Positions 8,933-18,092 of a stretch of DNA of 64,000 bases are shown here, in pieces. The notes under the pieces are model-generated. The model was not told the DNA's origin, did not search any database, and saw only the letters and a list, made by a program, of their open reading frames with translations. The stretch lies in the NCBI GenBank assembly GCA_038124025.1, contig JAYPBC010000002.1:1-64000 (forward strand), given 5' to 3'. Numbering within the stretch: position 1 is the stretch's first letter; every line of letters starts with the position of its first letter. A program made the translations under genes and the position numbers. This DNA comes from UBA1275 sp038124025 (GTDB taxonomy: Bacteria > Bacteroidota > Rhodothermia > Balneolales > Balneolaceae).

Positions 8933-8940
8933 TATTTTTG
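8933..8940 (+). promoter_or_regulatory. Possible Bacteroidota-type -7 box upstream of gap
   Basis: TATTTTTG matches the TAnnTTTG -7 consensus known from Bacteroidota housekeeping promoters and lies 45 nt before the gap start codon. A TTG at the ideal -33 distance is not seen (the nearest is about 29 nt upstream), so this is a weak call. Confidence 0.25.
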
Positions 8941-8985
8941 AACCACAATAACTGATAGTAATATTCATTAAAAAAGGAAATAATC

Positions 8986-9984
8986 ATGTCAAAGATCAAA
9001 GTCGGGATTAACGGGTTTGGCCGTATAGGTCGAATGGTCACCCGAGCGATTTTAGCCAAGTATGCCGATCAAATTGAAGTTGTAGGTGTGAACGATTTAA
9101 CTGACACAGGTACGCTTGCTCACCTATTCAAATATGATTCTTCACAAGGGACATTTAACGGCCAAGTAAAAGCCGACGGTGATGAATTACACATCGATGG
9201 GACTAGCTTCAAAGTTACTGCTGAGAGAGATCCAGCAAATTTGAATTGGGGAGACCTAGGAGTAGATGTGGTGGTTGAATCGACTGGTTTTTTCACAGAT
9301 AAAGATTCAGCCGGAAAGCATTTGCAGGCTGGAGCAAAAAAAGTTGTTATTTCTGCACCAGCAAAGGGAGATATCCAAACGATTGTATTAGGCGTTAATG
9401 ACGATAAAATTGACCCAAGTATTGAGATTTATTCTAATGCCTCTTGTACCACCAATTGCTTAGCCCCTATGGCGAAAGTTATTGATGATAATTTTGGTTT
9501 GGTGAAAGGATTCATGACAACCATTCACGCATACACAGGAGACCAGCGTATTTTAGATGCACCTCATAAAGATATGAGAAGAGCTAGAGCTGCGGCAATT
9601 AATATAGTTCCAACCTCTACAGGTGCGGCTAAAGCTGTTGGTTTAGTATTGCCTCACTTAAATGGTAAATTAGACGGTGGCGCCGTTCGTGTTCCAACCC
9701 CAACGGGTTCGTTAACTGATCTAGTTTGTGAAGTAAGTAAAGAGACAACGGCTGAAGAAGTAAATGCAGCATTTAAATCGGCTTCTGAAGGCTCACTAAA
9801 CGGTATCTTAGAATTCACTACTGAGCCACTGGTTTCTTCTGATATTGTTGGAAATCCTCACTCCAATATTTTTGACAGTGACTTAACGAAAGTGGATGGC
9901 AAACTAGTCAAGGTAATTGGATGGTATGACAATGAGGCTGGATATTCTATGAGAACAGCAGATTTGATTACTCGAATAATGTAA
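8986..9984 (+). CDS. gap: Glyceraldehyde-3-phosphate dehydrogenase, type I
   Basis: A 332-aa glycolytic enzyme that converts glyceraldehyde 3-phosphate, phosphate and NAD+ to 1,3-bisphosphoglycerate in the cytoplasm. The N-terminal Rossmann site is NGFGRIGR (about 8-15). The catalytic Cys is C154 in SNASCTTNC, with the usual His in TTIHAYTGDQ further on. The C-terminal WYDNEAGYSMR is intact. It is preceded by a clear GGA-rich ribosome-binding region (aaaaaggaaata) and followed by a strong terminator, so it is probably transcribed alone and strongly. Confidence 0.97.
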   Translation: MSKIKVGINGFGRIGRMVTRAILAKYADQIEVVGVNDLTDTGTLAHLFKYDSSQGTFNGQVKADGDELHIDGTSFKVTAERDPANLNWGDLGVDVVVESTGFFTDKDSAGKHLQAGAKKVVISAPAKGDIQTIVLGVNDDKIDPSIEIYSNASCTTNCLAPMAKVIDDNFGLVKGFMTTIHAYTGDQRILDAPHKDMRRARAAAINIVPTSTGAAKAVGLVLPHLNGKLDGGAVRVPTPTGSLTDLVCEVSKETTAEEVNAAFKSASEGSLNGILEFTTEPLVSSDIVGNPHSNIFDSDLTKVDGKLVKVIGWYDNEAGYSMRTADLITRIM

Positions 9985-10035
9985 AGAAGCAAGTAATGCT
10001 ACACAAATAACTGTATTTATGTACATTTTGTATAT

Positions 10036-10074
10036 AAAAAAGGTCAGGTTCTCAACGGAATTCTGACCTTTTTT
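10036..10074. terminator. Bidirectional rho-independent terminator after gap
   Basis: AAAAAAGGTCAG (10036-10047) is perfectly complementary to CTGACCTTTTTT (10063-10074). The stem is flanked by A-run and T-run, so it can terminate gap from the left and the minus-strand hisE/OsmC transcript from the right. Confidence 0.88.
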
Positions 10075-10145
10075 ATGGATTATGTAGCCAAAGCGGGCAG
10101 AGTGGCCTAGCGGTTTGAATGAAGCTTAGTCCGGTTTTTTGTTGC

Positions 10146-10568
10146 TTATTCGTCCTTAATTTCTACGCTATAACTAATCTTCGAGGCTTTTTCGAGTGCC
10201 TTAGAAACCGAGCAATATTTTTCTACGGAAAGTTTTAACGCCTTTTCTGCTTTAGCCTGATCTATAGCGCCTACAAGAGTGTAGTGCATGTGTATACTCT
10301 TATATTCGGAGTAGCCTATCTCGTTTTTAATTTTTTCTGGTTCTACCTGAACTACCAAAGATTTTATCGTTTGCCGTTGTTTTTGTAAAATCATTAATAC
10401 ATCAACTGCGCTACAAGCACCAACACCGGCTAATAATAATTCGAAAGGGGCAATACCACCTTCGATACCCTGTAGCACTCCATCTCCATCCATTCGAATT
10501 TTGCCGCCAACGGTATTCTCGGCTTCAAACTGGTATCCCTCTTGTCTCCATTCTACTTTAATGCTCAA
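10146..10568 (-). CDS. OsmC-like peroxiredoxin-fold protein
   Basis: A 140-aa member of the OsmC/Ohr superfamily, thiol peroxidases that reduce organic or hydrogen peroxides. Two conserved cysteines are present: C52 in GVGACSAVDV and C119 in EKYCSVSKA. The PFELLLAG helix before the first Cys is typical. Sequence features resemble the YhfA/OsmC-like branch more than Ohr, and the substrate is unknown. The start is TTG at 10568 (no ATG fits better), 3 nt after the hisE stop, so it is almost certainly co-transcribed with hisE. A bidirectional terminator lies about 70 bp downstream. Confidence 0.88.
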   Translation of the reverse strand: MSIKVEWRQEGYQFEAENTVGGKIRMDGDGVLQGIEGGIAPFELLLAGVGACSAVDVLMILQKQRQTIKSLVVQVEPEKIKNEIGYSEYKSIHMHYTLVGAIDQAKAEKALKLSVEKYCSVSKALEKASKISYSVEIKDE

Positions 10569-10571
10569 CGA

Positions 10572-10910
10572 TTATTCTCCTATATGCTTATGATTACCTT
10601 TCTGGTGTCGTTTACGAAGTGTTTTAACGATTTTATGCAGTGGTATATTTTTTTCTGCAAGTAAAAGCATTAAGTGAAACAATAAGTCTGAGGCTTCTTC
10701 TATGGTTTCTTTACTTCCTTTATTTTTGGAGGCAATTACAGTTTCTACGGCTTCCTCACCAACTTTTTGAGCAATTTTGTCTAGCCCTTTCTTGAACATG
10801 AGGGTGGTGTAGCTACCTTTGGGCATTTTACTTTTACGTTCGTATATCAGAGCCTCTAGTTCACGTAAAAAAACCAGGTCTTTGTTAGTCAATTCTTTAG
10901 GTGGTGTCAC
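10572..10910 (-). CDS. hisE: Phosphoribosyl-ATP pyrophosphatase
   Basis: A 112-aa all-alpha NTP-pyrophosphatase (MazG-like fold) that hydrolyses phosphoribosyl-ATP to phosphoribosyl-AMP, the second step of histidine synthesis. The family signature KVGEEAVETVIA followed by EEASDLLFHLMLLL carries the Glu/Glu and Glu/Asp metal ligands. It is a stand-alone HisE, not the common HisIE fusion; hisI is not in the window. The start is GTG at 10910. It lies 84 bp downstream of the glutamate synthase gene and 3 nt upstream of the OsmC-like gene. hisF lies 5 kb away on the same strand. Confidence 0.93.
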   Translation of the reverse strand: MTPPKELTNKDLVFLRELEALIYERKSKMPKGSYTTLMFKKGLDKIAQKVGEEAVETVIASKNKGSKETIEEASDLLFHLMLLLAEKNIPLHKIVKTLRKRHQKGNHKHIGE

Positions 10911-10994
10911 GATTATTAATGAATTACTCGTTCATCATATTCTACTCATTAATAGAATAGTAAGTTAATTTGCATCAAAGGTAGGAATAAATTT

Positions 10995-13900
10995 TTATTT
11001 CTGAGCGAATGATTCTTCCCCTACGGTAATCATCGATATTGGGATGAACTTTTTGAACGAGCTGACCGTGTTTTCCCAGTCCTTGACTATATACTTAGCT
11101 TTGGTAGAACCAGTTTCATTGGCATAGTCTGTAAGTAGCGCCTTAAGTTGTTCTAAATCATGGGTAGTACATGGAGCCTCAGCAATATAATTACCATTTA
11201 CTCGGTCGATCGGATCCTCATACATAAACAGTGTTCCACCTGTCATGCCTGCACCAATATTGTCCGATGTTTGACCTAATATTACAACAGATCCATTAGT
11301 CATGTATTCGCAAGCGTGCAATCCAGTGCCCTCAACTACTGCAATGGCCCCCGAGTTACGAACAGCAAACCGATCTCCAGCTTGCCCATGAACATAAAGT
11401 CTGCCACCGGTAGCGCCATATAATGCACAGTTTCCGATGATAGCATTTTCTTCCGCTTTAAAATGGACTCCCGAGGGTGGGACAATAACCGTTTTACCAC
11501 CACTCATCGATTTACACACCGAATCATTTGCTTCCCCTTCTAATCGGATGTCTACGTCTGAAGTCTGAAAGACTCCAAAGCTTTGTCCAGCACTTCCCTG
11601 GAAGTTAAGTTTAATTTTTCCTTTATAAGCTTTGTCGGTCTTTGTTCCCGAATTAAAGGTGCTCAAGCGATCACCGCTTACCCGTTTTGCTAAATGTCCG
11701 AACAGAGTAGCCAAGGCAGAACGATCGGTGTTGATAATGGAGTACGATTTTTCGACTGATTCATTGGTATCGATAGACTTTTCAAGGTCCGCTAATAATC
11801 GTGCATTAAGACTATTTACAGGCTCACCCATTCCTGGTAGATGTTGAGACTTTATATAAGCAGGTGCTTGCAAGAAAAAGGATAAATCAAGGTTGAGTCT
11901 ATTTATTCTATCTAGGTGACTACCGTTGATGGTAAGTAGTTCCGTATCACCACAAACATCTTGGAGTCGCTCCTTACCCATGCCTGCTAGAATTCTTCGG
12001 ACATCTTCCGCTAAATACGTGAGCATTTTAACAATATGATCTTTATCGCCCAGATATTTTGCTTTAAACTTTGGATCATGAGTGGCTATACCCCTAGGGC
12101 AGGTATTTTTTTCACAAATACGAGCCATGACACAGCCCTCGGCAATAAGCAATAACTTACCGAAGTCGAATTCTTCTGCACCTAAAATGGATGCAAGTAC
12201 AATATCTTTTCCAGATGATAATCCACCGTCAGTGCGAAGAATGATTCGATCCCTCAGATTATTTTCAACCAGTGCTTGATGTACTTCTAGAAGTCCAATT
12301 TCCCAAGGTAAGCCAGCGTGTTTCATTGATGATAATGATGCAGCACCAGTTCCACCTTCTCCGCCCGAAACTTGAATAGAGTCGGCACCAGCTTTTGCAA
12401 CACCTACTGCGATTGTGCCAATGTTAACTCCAGAAACGAGTTTTACACTCACTTTGCCAGCTGGATGTATCTGTTTAAGATCATTGATGAGCTGTTTTAA
12501 ATCTTCAATGCTGTAAATGTCATGCAGAGGTGGGGGAGAGATTAGGTCAAATCCAGGATTGGCATACCTAGCTTTTGCTATATCAGCATCTACTTTAATA
12601 CCCATCAACTGTCCGCCTTCACCCGGTTTAGCGCCTTGACAAACTTTGATTTGTATTTCTTCTCCTGATACTAAGTATTCCGCTGTTACACCAAAACGCC
12701 CAGAAGCGATTTGTTTAATGGTTGCACCAATACCTTCTTCAAAGTAATACGGATTTTCTCCACCTTCACCACTATTACATCGTCCGCCAATTTCTCTCAT
12801 GGCAAGGAAAATATCGCGCTGTGATTCGGCGCTAATTGCACCGAATGACATAGCGCCGGAACCAAATGTGGGTAATATATGATCAACCCCTTTTACCTTA
12901 TCCAATGCAATAGGAGAATCTGCCTTTTTTGGATTAAATAGGTGACGAATAGCAACGGGTTCGTCTTCCAATCCAAGCTTTAGGTATTCATCCCAGAGCG
13001 CCATATCTGTAAGATCGAGCTCATGATTTTGAACTAACTCATGAATAACTTTTGAGCGGGTATTGGTCATCGAATGTTTCTCACCCATAGCCCCCCGAGC
13101 ATGTTCTTTATACTGGAAGTTTTTGATGGGCTTGTACGGTCCCTCATAAGTTTGAACTACTTCGGCTCTTTGTAGCGTTTGTTCTGCTATTTGCTCGATT
13201 TCTAAACCGCCAATTGGGCTTTGAATGCCAGGGAAATATTCTTGTATAATTTCTTTACCTAATCCTAATGCGGAATAGAGTTTAGCACTTTGATAGGAGC
13301 GTACCACTGAGATGCCCGATTTCGCCATTATCTTTAAAAGACCATTGTCCAGTGCTTTGAGGTAATTACGCTCTTTGAGGTCAGCATCTAAATTCTTTAA
13401 GCTGCGTTCTTCATCGTTACGCACAGCATCGAGAGCCAGATAGGGGCATACAGCCTGTGCGCCAAATCCTATGAGGCACGAAGCATGATGGGTACTTTTT
13501 ACTTCACCCGTATCTACTACTACAGCAGCATTAAGTTTTAGTCCCTCATCATTTAAAGCATTAACCACTCTGCGGAGTGCGAGCAGGCTAGGCAATGGAG
13601 TTCTATTTGTGCTGGCTTTACGGTCTGAAAGGATTAAAATGGCATGCTTATTGGAAACCGCTTTGATAGCCTCTTCACCAATTTTAGTTAGTTTGGACTT
13701 AAAACCAACTGTACCATGATTAATGTCAAAGGTGGTATCAATGACATATGGAATTACACGATCTAGCTCGGTGGCCTTGTCGATACAGCTATATAGAAAG
13801 TCCATTTGTGCTAAACTTAAAAAAGGACTTTCAAGTTCGTAAGCAGGCGCGGGTGGTATAAGCTCTTTGGGTTCAAATATGTTCGGCTTTTTCCCCAAAT

Positions 13901-15443
13901 AGACTTTAAGGTCGGTAACTACTTGCTCTCGTATGTAATCTAATGGAGGATTGGTTACCTGCGAAAAATGTTGATAGAAAAAATCAAAGAAGGACCTTGT
14001 TTCTGTCGATAAAACGGCTAATCTAGCGGTATCACCCATGGATCCAATAGGCTCTTTCCCTTTTTCGGCCATTGGATAAATGATTTTTTTAAGCTCATCA
14101 TCGGAATAACTGAATACGGCTTTTTTGTCACTAAATCGCTCACCGATATCATCTACCGTGTCAGGCAGTTTTTCAACTCTTGGATCAAATGGGGCATCGT
14201 AATTGTCTCTGGAGTGAGAAGGATCTCGGAACATAACTTGACCAGTGGCTAAGTCTACCGTAACGCCACGTCCTGCGAACAATGTTCCTTTTGCATCAAT
14301 GCTTGATGGATCTATGTCAAAGGTTCCTGCTTCGGAGGATAAATAGAAATGATCTGGGGTTTTAGCCCAACGGCATGGTCTAAAACCATTTCGATCTAAT
14401 CGTGCTCCAATGCTGTAGCCGTTAGCATAGGTAATGAGTGCTGGCCCATCCCATGGCTCCATTGCACGGCTCCAGAACTTGTAAAAGTTATTATCATGAT
14501 TAGCAGGAGGCATGCAGATAGCAAGAATGTCCTCCACATTTGGAATACTGCTGCGATAACGCAAGGCCTCAACCATTTCATTTAAACTGCCTGAGTCACT
14601 AATTCCATCGCGCGTCAAAATTTCATTGCGTTCAGCGCCAATCATTTTTTCCCTGGATTTTGCCCACGACCTGTTACCAGCAATGGTGTTTATTTCACCA
14701 TTATGGCCGATAAGTCGAAAGGGTTGGGCCTTATCCCAGGAAGTAGTAGTATTGGTACTGAAACGTCGATGAAATAAGCAAAAACGGGTCTCATATGCAG
14801 GGTTTTGGAGATCTAAGTAAAAATTATCCAGAGCATGTGATTGCGTGAGCGCTTTATACACGATGGTTTTAGCAGAGAGTGATGTGAAGAAAAGGGCATC
14901 CTCGAGTTCAGACTCGAAGAGTTTGTTTTTTGTAAGTTGTTTGGCAGAATAAAGGCGTTTATCAAAGGATAGCATCGTCTTTGCTCTTTCGGGGCGTTTG
15001 ATGAATGCTTGTACCATAATGGGTACACTTTGACTAGCGCTCACCCCTAAATTGTCTGGGTTAACCGGTACATCACGGTATTCAAGAACGTTCAACCCAA
15101 TAGATCCAAAAGTTTGTTCAAAAATATTAAGGGCTTTAAGTCTCCGGGTTCTTTTTCTGGTTAAAAATAGAAAAGCTACGGCCACCGTATCTTTTTCGTA
15201 CCCCAACATATCAAAGGGTATATCGGTCATAATCCCAGCACCATCACCTGTTAAACCGTCGGCGGCGCAAGCACCACGATGCTCCACACAACGCAAGGCA
15301 TGCAAGCCTTGTTTTAGGTGTTCATGGGAATATTCTTGCTTTCTACTGACGATAAAGCCAACTCCACAGGCACTATGTTCTTCACCGGTATAACTAAATA
15401 CTGGTTTGGTCATATTTTGAGCGTGTTTTGCGGACTTTTCCAT
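10995..15443 (-). CDS. gltB: Glutamate synthase, large subunit
   Basis: A 1482-aa enzyme that makes two glutamates from glutamine and 2-oxoglutarate. Domains in order: an N-terminal Ntn-type glutaminase whose nucleophile is C26 after a short propeptide (HSACGVGF); the central domain; the FMN-binding synthase domain with GEGGENPYYFEEGIG and VSGGEGGTGAA; the 3Fe-4S cysteines in ARICEKNTCPRG; and the C-terminal GXGXG beta-helix with its Gly repeats. The length fits the NADPH-type alpha subunit (about 1480-1500 aa) better than ferredoxin-type enzymes, but the small subunit gene gltD is not adjacent or anywhere in the window. The upstream gap is 366 bp. Confidence 0.95.
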   Translation of the reverse strand: MEKSAKHAQNMTKPVFSYTGEEHSACGVGFIVSRKQEYSHEHLKQGLHALRCVEHRGACAADGLTGDGAGIMTDIPFDMLGYEKDTVAVAFLFLTRKRTRRLKALNIFEQTFGSIGLNVLEYRDVPVNPDNLGVSASQSVPIMVQAFIKRPERAKTMLSFDKRLYSAKQLTKNKLFESELEDALFFTSLSAKTIVYKALTQSHALDNFYLDLQNPAYETRFCLFHRRFSTNTTTSWDKAQPFRLIGHNGEINTIAGNRSWAKSREKMIGAERNEILTRDGISDSGSLNEMVEALRYRSSIPNVEDILAICMPPANHDNNFYKFWSRAMEPWDGPALITYANGYSIGARLDRNGFRPCRWAKTPDHFYLSSEAGTFDIDPSSIDAKGTLFAGRGVTVDLATGQVMFRDPSHSRDNYDAPFDPRVEKLPDTVDDIGERFSDKKAVFSYSDDELKKIIYPMAEKGKEPIGSMGDTARLAVLSTETRSFFDFFYQHFSQVTNPPLDYIREQVVTDLKVYLGKKPNIFEPKELIPPAPAYELESPFLSLAQMDFLYSCIDKATELDRVIPYVIDTTFDINHGTVGFKSKLTKIGEEAIKAVSNKHAILILSDRKASTNRTPLPSLLALRRVVNALNDEGLKLNAAVVVDTGEVKSTHHASCLIGFGAQAVCPYLALDAVRNDEERSLKNLDADLKERNYLKALDNGLLKIMAKSGISVVRSYQSAKLYSALGLGKEIIQEYFPGIQSPIGGLEIEQIAEQTLQRAEVVQTYEGPYKPIKNFQYKEHARGAMGEKHSMTNTRSKVIHELVQNHELDLTDMALWDEYLKLGLEDEPVAIRHLFNPKKADSPIALDKVKGVDHILPTFGSGAMSFGAISAESQRDIFLAMREIGGRCNSGEGGENPYYFEEGIGATIKQIASGRFGVTAEYLVSGEEIQIKVCQGAKPGEGGQLMGIKVDADIAKARYANPGFDLISPPPLHDIYSIEDLKQLINDLKQIHPAGKVSVKLVSGVNIGTIAVGVAKAGADSIQVSGGEGGTGAASLSSMKHAGLPWEIGLLEVHQALVENNLRDRIILRTDGGLSSGKDIVLASILGAEEFDFGKLLLIAEGCVMARICEKNTCPRGIATHDPKFKAKYLGDKDHIVKMLTYLAEDVRRILAGMGKERLQDVCGDTELLTINGSHLDRINRLNLDLSFFLQAPAYIKSQHLPGMGEPVNSLNARLLADLEKSIDTNESVEKSYSIINTDRSALATLFGHLAKRVSGDRLSTFNSGTKTDKAYKGKIKLNFQGSAGQSFGVFQTSDVDIRLEGEANDSVCKSMSGGKTVIVPPSGVHFKAEENAIIGNCALYGATGGRLYVHGQAGDRFAVRNSGAIAVVEGTGLHACEYMTNGSVVILGQTSDNIGAGMTGGTLFMYEDPIDRVNGNYIAEAPCTTHDLEQLKALLTDYANETGSTKAKYIVKDWENTVSSFKKFIPISMITVGEESFAQK

Positions 15444-15809
15444 ACAATATTAATTTTGAAACAGCTTAGGTGATATACTAGTTAACATGTTTTACACTAC
15501 ATAATTCGTCTGGACATGTTGTTTTACGTGATTATGCAATTTGATGTAATAACCTTAAAAACTACAAAAGGGGTTCCAAATACCGTAAAAAAAATAAGTT
15601 TGTCAAACTTTAGATCTGCATTCCAAATTGGGCGCTAACTAAGAATTTTAGGTATTTTTATGCTTTGATGGTGTGGTTATGCCTAGGCTAACTAGAGTAA
15701 TCTCAAAAACATAACAAGAAAAGCGCTTTTATCAGGAATCGCTTCCAAAAATAATTAAGGAAATTTTGTAAAAATGACTAAATAAAAAATATTTTATTTA
15801 TTGCTATTT
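15444..15809. other. 366-bp intergenic region between hisF and gltB
   Basis: This is AT-rich non-coding DNA that must hold the gltB promoter (minus strand, right-hand side of gltB) and the end of the hisF transcript. Near 15780-15800 there is an AT-only imperfect hairpin with T-tracts on the minus strand that could be a weak hisF terminator. No riboswitch motif, convincing promoter or small reading frame was recognised. Confidence 0.4.
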
Positions 15810-16589
15810 TTATTTAATAACCCGACTTGGAATTCCTGCCTCTTGCATTTTAAGCTTTAAATCAGAGATTTCAATCTCTCTAAAGTGAAAAATACTTGCA
15901 GCTAGTACCGCATCTGCTTTTCCTTTTGTTATTGCCTCTATGCAGTGAGATATGGTGCCAGCTCCTCCACTAGCAATAAGAGGGATATCGGTCATCTGAT
16001 GAATGCTACCTAGAAGCTCATGATCAAAGCCAGCTTTGGTTCCATCTCTATCCATACTAGTGACCAGTAATTCACCGGCTCCCAAAGATTCAGTTTGTCG
16101 GGCCCATTCTAACGCGTTTAGACCGGTTCCTTTTGTTCCTCCATGTGTATACACTTCCCAGCTTTGGTTTTCTTGCGACCAATCATCTGCTCTTTTTGCG
16201 TCTATGGCAGCTACGATAGCCTGTGCTCCAAAAGCTTGAGATGCTTCGCTAATGAGTTCGGGTCGCCGTACAATACTGCTATTCAACGATACTTTATCGG
16301 CACCTGCTTTTAGCAGCTTTTCTATTTCTTCCACTGTTTTTATTCCCCCACCCACAGTAAATGGGATAGTTATTTCTGCAGCTATACGCTGAACCAATTC
16401 AATCAGCGTTTTTCTTTTTTCCTGGGTTGCTGAAATATCTAAAAATACTAGTTCATCCGCACTTTCATTGCTATATCGCTGAGCTAGTTCAACTGGGTCC
16501 CCGGCATCTATCAACCCGAGAAAATTTACTCCTTTTACGGTGCGTCCATCTTTAATGTCAAGGCAGGGAATGATTCTTTTGGTGAGCAT
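15810..16589 (-). CDS. hisF: Imidazole glycerol phosphate synthase, cyclase subunit
   Basis: A 259-aa (beta/alpha)8 barrel that, with the glutaminase HisH, makes imidazole glycerol phosphate and AICAR from PRFAR and ammonia. The two catalytic aspartates sit at the canonical positions: D11 in IPCLDIKDG and D130 in VAAIDAKR. Phosphate-binding loops GGGIKT (80-85) and ASGGAGT (about 207-213) are present. It is the only other histidine gene in the window besides hisE; hisA and hisH are not adjacent, so the pathway is scattered in this genome. Confidence 0.97.
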   Translation of the reverse strand: MLTKRIIPCLDIKDGRTVKGVNFLGLIDAGDPVELAQRYSNESADELVFLDISATQEKRKTLIELVQRIAAEITIPFTVGGGIKTVEEIEKLLKAGADKVSLNSSIVRRPELISEASQAFGAQAIVAAIDAKRADDWSQENQSWEVYTHGGTKGTGLNALEWARQTESLGAGELLVTSMDRDGTKAGFDHELLGSIHQMTDIPLIASGGAGTISHCIEAITKGKADAVLAASIFHFREIEISDLKLKMQEAGIPSRVIK

Positions 16590-16716
16590 AGGTTATATAA
16601 AGGTCGCTAATAAGCAGTTAAAATAAAGTTAATGTAAAGATACAGCGAAATCATAACAGCATCATAAACTAAGCTAATTTCTTTGTGATACTCTATTGCC
16701 TATTTTATACTCGACT

Positions 16717-17766
16717 ATGAGTAAACTAACGCCGCATATCATTGATCTCAGGCAGCCTGCCAAAGACATAGTGCGTCAAGTTCTGTCTACCAAAAAACCA
16801 GTGGTATTACTTCCTGCTGCCGTACTGCATCGCGCAATACGTTTAGCAATGGAAACCGAGGATAGTTTTTCATATGCCCCCAATTTTCCACAAACGCAAA
16901 GTCCTGAAGATATTATGAGTTTTTTCGGCTTATCGGAAACGGCTCAGTGGAATATTCTCGAGGAAGTTGGGCTAAAATCAATTATTTGCAATGAATTATG
17001 GGTGAATTTGAAGGATGCTTGGGGTATGGCCGATACCTTGGAATCTGGTGAGGCAATAAATCTTAACACCACGGATAAGGCGTATGTAGGCATCTTTTCA
17101 TCTGGAAGTACGGGGCGGCCAAAATGTATTTGGAACCGATTAGAGCATCTCAAATTAAATGCCTCACGTTCAGCCAGAGCATTTGAGGTACAACCAGAGC
17201 ATTTTCTCATATTCATGGCCTTACCTTGGCATGTTGCGGGCTTAACGTGGGCGTTCATGGCCGAAGAACTAAAAGCGGAATATTTATTCGTAACCACTCG
17301 GAAAGGGCAGCGGGCGCTATGGCTACAAACCCTTCAAGAGTTTACAGCTGACTATCTATTTACGGTCCCTTCGGTGTTGCGACAGCTATACACAGAGTCT
17401 TGGTTCGTTCCCAATGTGGTATATGGCGGGCAGGCCATATCGGCAGGCGAGTATCATGCCCTAGCAACTCATTGCAGCCAAAGCTATCAAGGATATGGCC
17501 AAACCGAAGCAGGAGGTCTTATATCTGTGTACAAGAGGAAAAGTACGGTTTTATTGGATCCGGGAGAAGAGCGATGTCAGGGGTATGCGATTGAAGGTGC
17601 TCATATTGAATGTGAGGGTACCCCAGATTCTCCACAGTCTATTTGGCTAAGGTCTGAGACTGCTTATGTAGCTCAGAAATACGCTACAGGAGATATTGGG
17701 TTTATGGACGCAGTCGGGCGGATTTATGTGTTGGACAGGCCAGTTGAAAAAAACATGCTGACTTAA
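16717..17766 (+). CDS. AMP-binding acyl-CoA ligase, MenE-like, lacking the C-terminal lobe
   Basis: An ANL-superfamily enzyme, most likely related to o-succinylbenzoate-CoA ligase of menaquinone synthesis. Counting from the ATG at 16717 (preferred over an upstream TTG at 16696), the product is 349 aa. The P-loop SSGSTGRPK is at 128-136, the substrate-loop motif GYGQTEAGG at about 259-267, and the ATP-ribose-binding GDIGF at about 325-329, followed by the hinge (VLDRP). The protein stops about 10 residues later, so the roughly 100-residue C-terminal lobe with the catalytic Lys is absent, and no remnant follows before the terminator and tRNA. It may work with a separate lobe, be a short family variant, or catalyse only adenylation. 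No other men gene is nearby. Confidence 0.72.
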   Translation: MSKLTPHIIDLRQPAKDIVRQVLSTKKPVVLLPAAVLHRAIRLAMETEDSFSYAPNFPQTQSPEDIMSFFGLSETAQWNILEEVGLKSIICNELWVNLKDAWGMADTLESGEAINLNTTDKAYVGIFSSGSTGRPKCIWNRLEHLKLNASRSARAFEVQPEHFLIFMALPWHVAGLTWAFMAEELKAEYLFVTTRKGQRALWLQTLQEFTADYLFTVPSVLRQLYTESWFVPNVVYGGQAISAGEYHALATHCSQSYQGYGQTEAGGLISVYKRKSTVLLDPGEERCQGYAIEGAHIECEGTPDSPQSIWLRSETAYVAQKYATGDIGFMDAVGRIYVLDRPVEKNMLT

Positions 17767-17792
17767 AAGCCGTTTTTGAGTGATTTTTTTTT
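17761..17792 (+). terminator. AT-rich terminator overlapping the ligase stop codon
   Basis: ACTTAAAA (17761-17768) pairs with TTTTGAGT (17774-17781, one G-U pair), and nine T follow at 17784-17792. The stem includes the stop codon of the MenE-like gene. It is weak because the stem is AT-rich. Confidence 0.45.
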
Positions 17793-17940
17793 GCTAGGCA
17801 TGGAAGACCTTTTTGCCTTGGGTTCATGTTGCTTCGGGTTCATTTTATATGGGTACGGCTAGTTTTGGGAAATACAAAATCTTAGAACAAATATTTTTAT
17901 CTAGTGCTTAAGGTTCGTATTATTCTGTTCTTTCTCTTTT

Positions 17941-18014
17941 GGGCCCATAGCTCAGTTGGTTAGAGCAGTCGACTCATAATCGATTGGTCGGGGGTTCAAG
18001 TCCCTCTGGGCCCA
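17941..18014 (+). tRNA. tRNA with anticodon CAU, probably tRNA-Ile2 (or elongator Met)
   Basis: A 74-nt cloverleaf: acceptor GGGCCCA/TGGGCCC with discriminator A, D-arm AGCTCAGTTGGTTAGAGCA, anticodon arm GTCGA-CTCATAA-TCGAT, variable loop TGGTC and T-arm GGGGG-TTCAAGT-CCCTC. The anticodon is CAT. The anticodon-arm to T-loop stretch (GACTCATAATCG-TTGGTC-TTCAAGT) resembles E. coli tRNA-Ile2, whose C34 is modified to lysidine by TilS, more than elongator or initiator tRNA-Met. CCA is not encoded. Confidence 0.93.
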
Positions 18015-18022
18015 CATATTAC

Positions 18023-18062
18023 AACCCTAACTTATTGTAATGTATTAAGTTAGGGTTTTTTT
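18023..18062 (+). terminator. Rho-independent terminator of the CAU tRNA
   Basis: AACCCTAACTTA (18023-18034) is perfectly complementary to TAAGTTAGGGTT (18046-18057), with a T-run through 18062. It starts 9 nt after the tRNA. Confidence 0.9.
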
Positions 18063-18071
18063 ATTTTTATT

Positions 18072-18092
18072 TACTTCCCGTACTACTTCCCG
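18072..18092. repeat. Short direct repeat just downstream of the tRNA
   Basis: TACTTCCCG occurs at 18072-18080 and again at 18084-18092 (12-nt period). A copy of the terminator arm AACCCTAAC (18023-18031) recurs at 18164-18172, just before the decarboxylase start. Repeats next to a tRNA 3' end can mark an old integration site, but no integrase gene is present. Confidence 0.35.

Noticed and set aside
10092..10120. A stretch (GCAGAGTGGCCTAGCGGTTTG) resembling the D-arm of a type II tRNA such as tRNA-Ser
   Set aside because: No anticodon arm, variable arm or T-arm follows, and the acceptor cannot be formed, so it is at most an old fragment or chance similarity.
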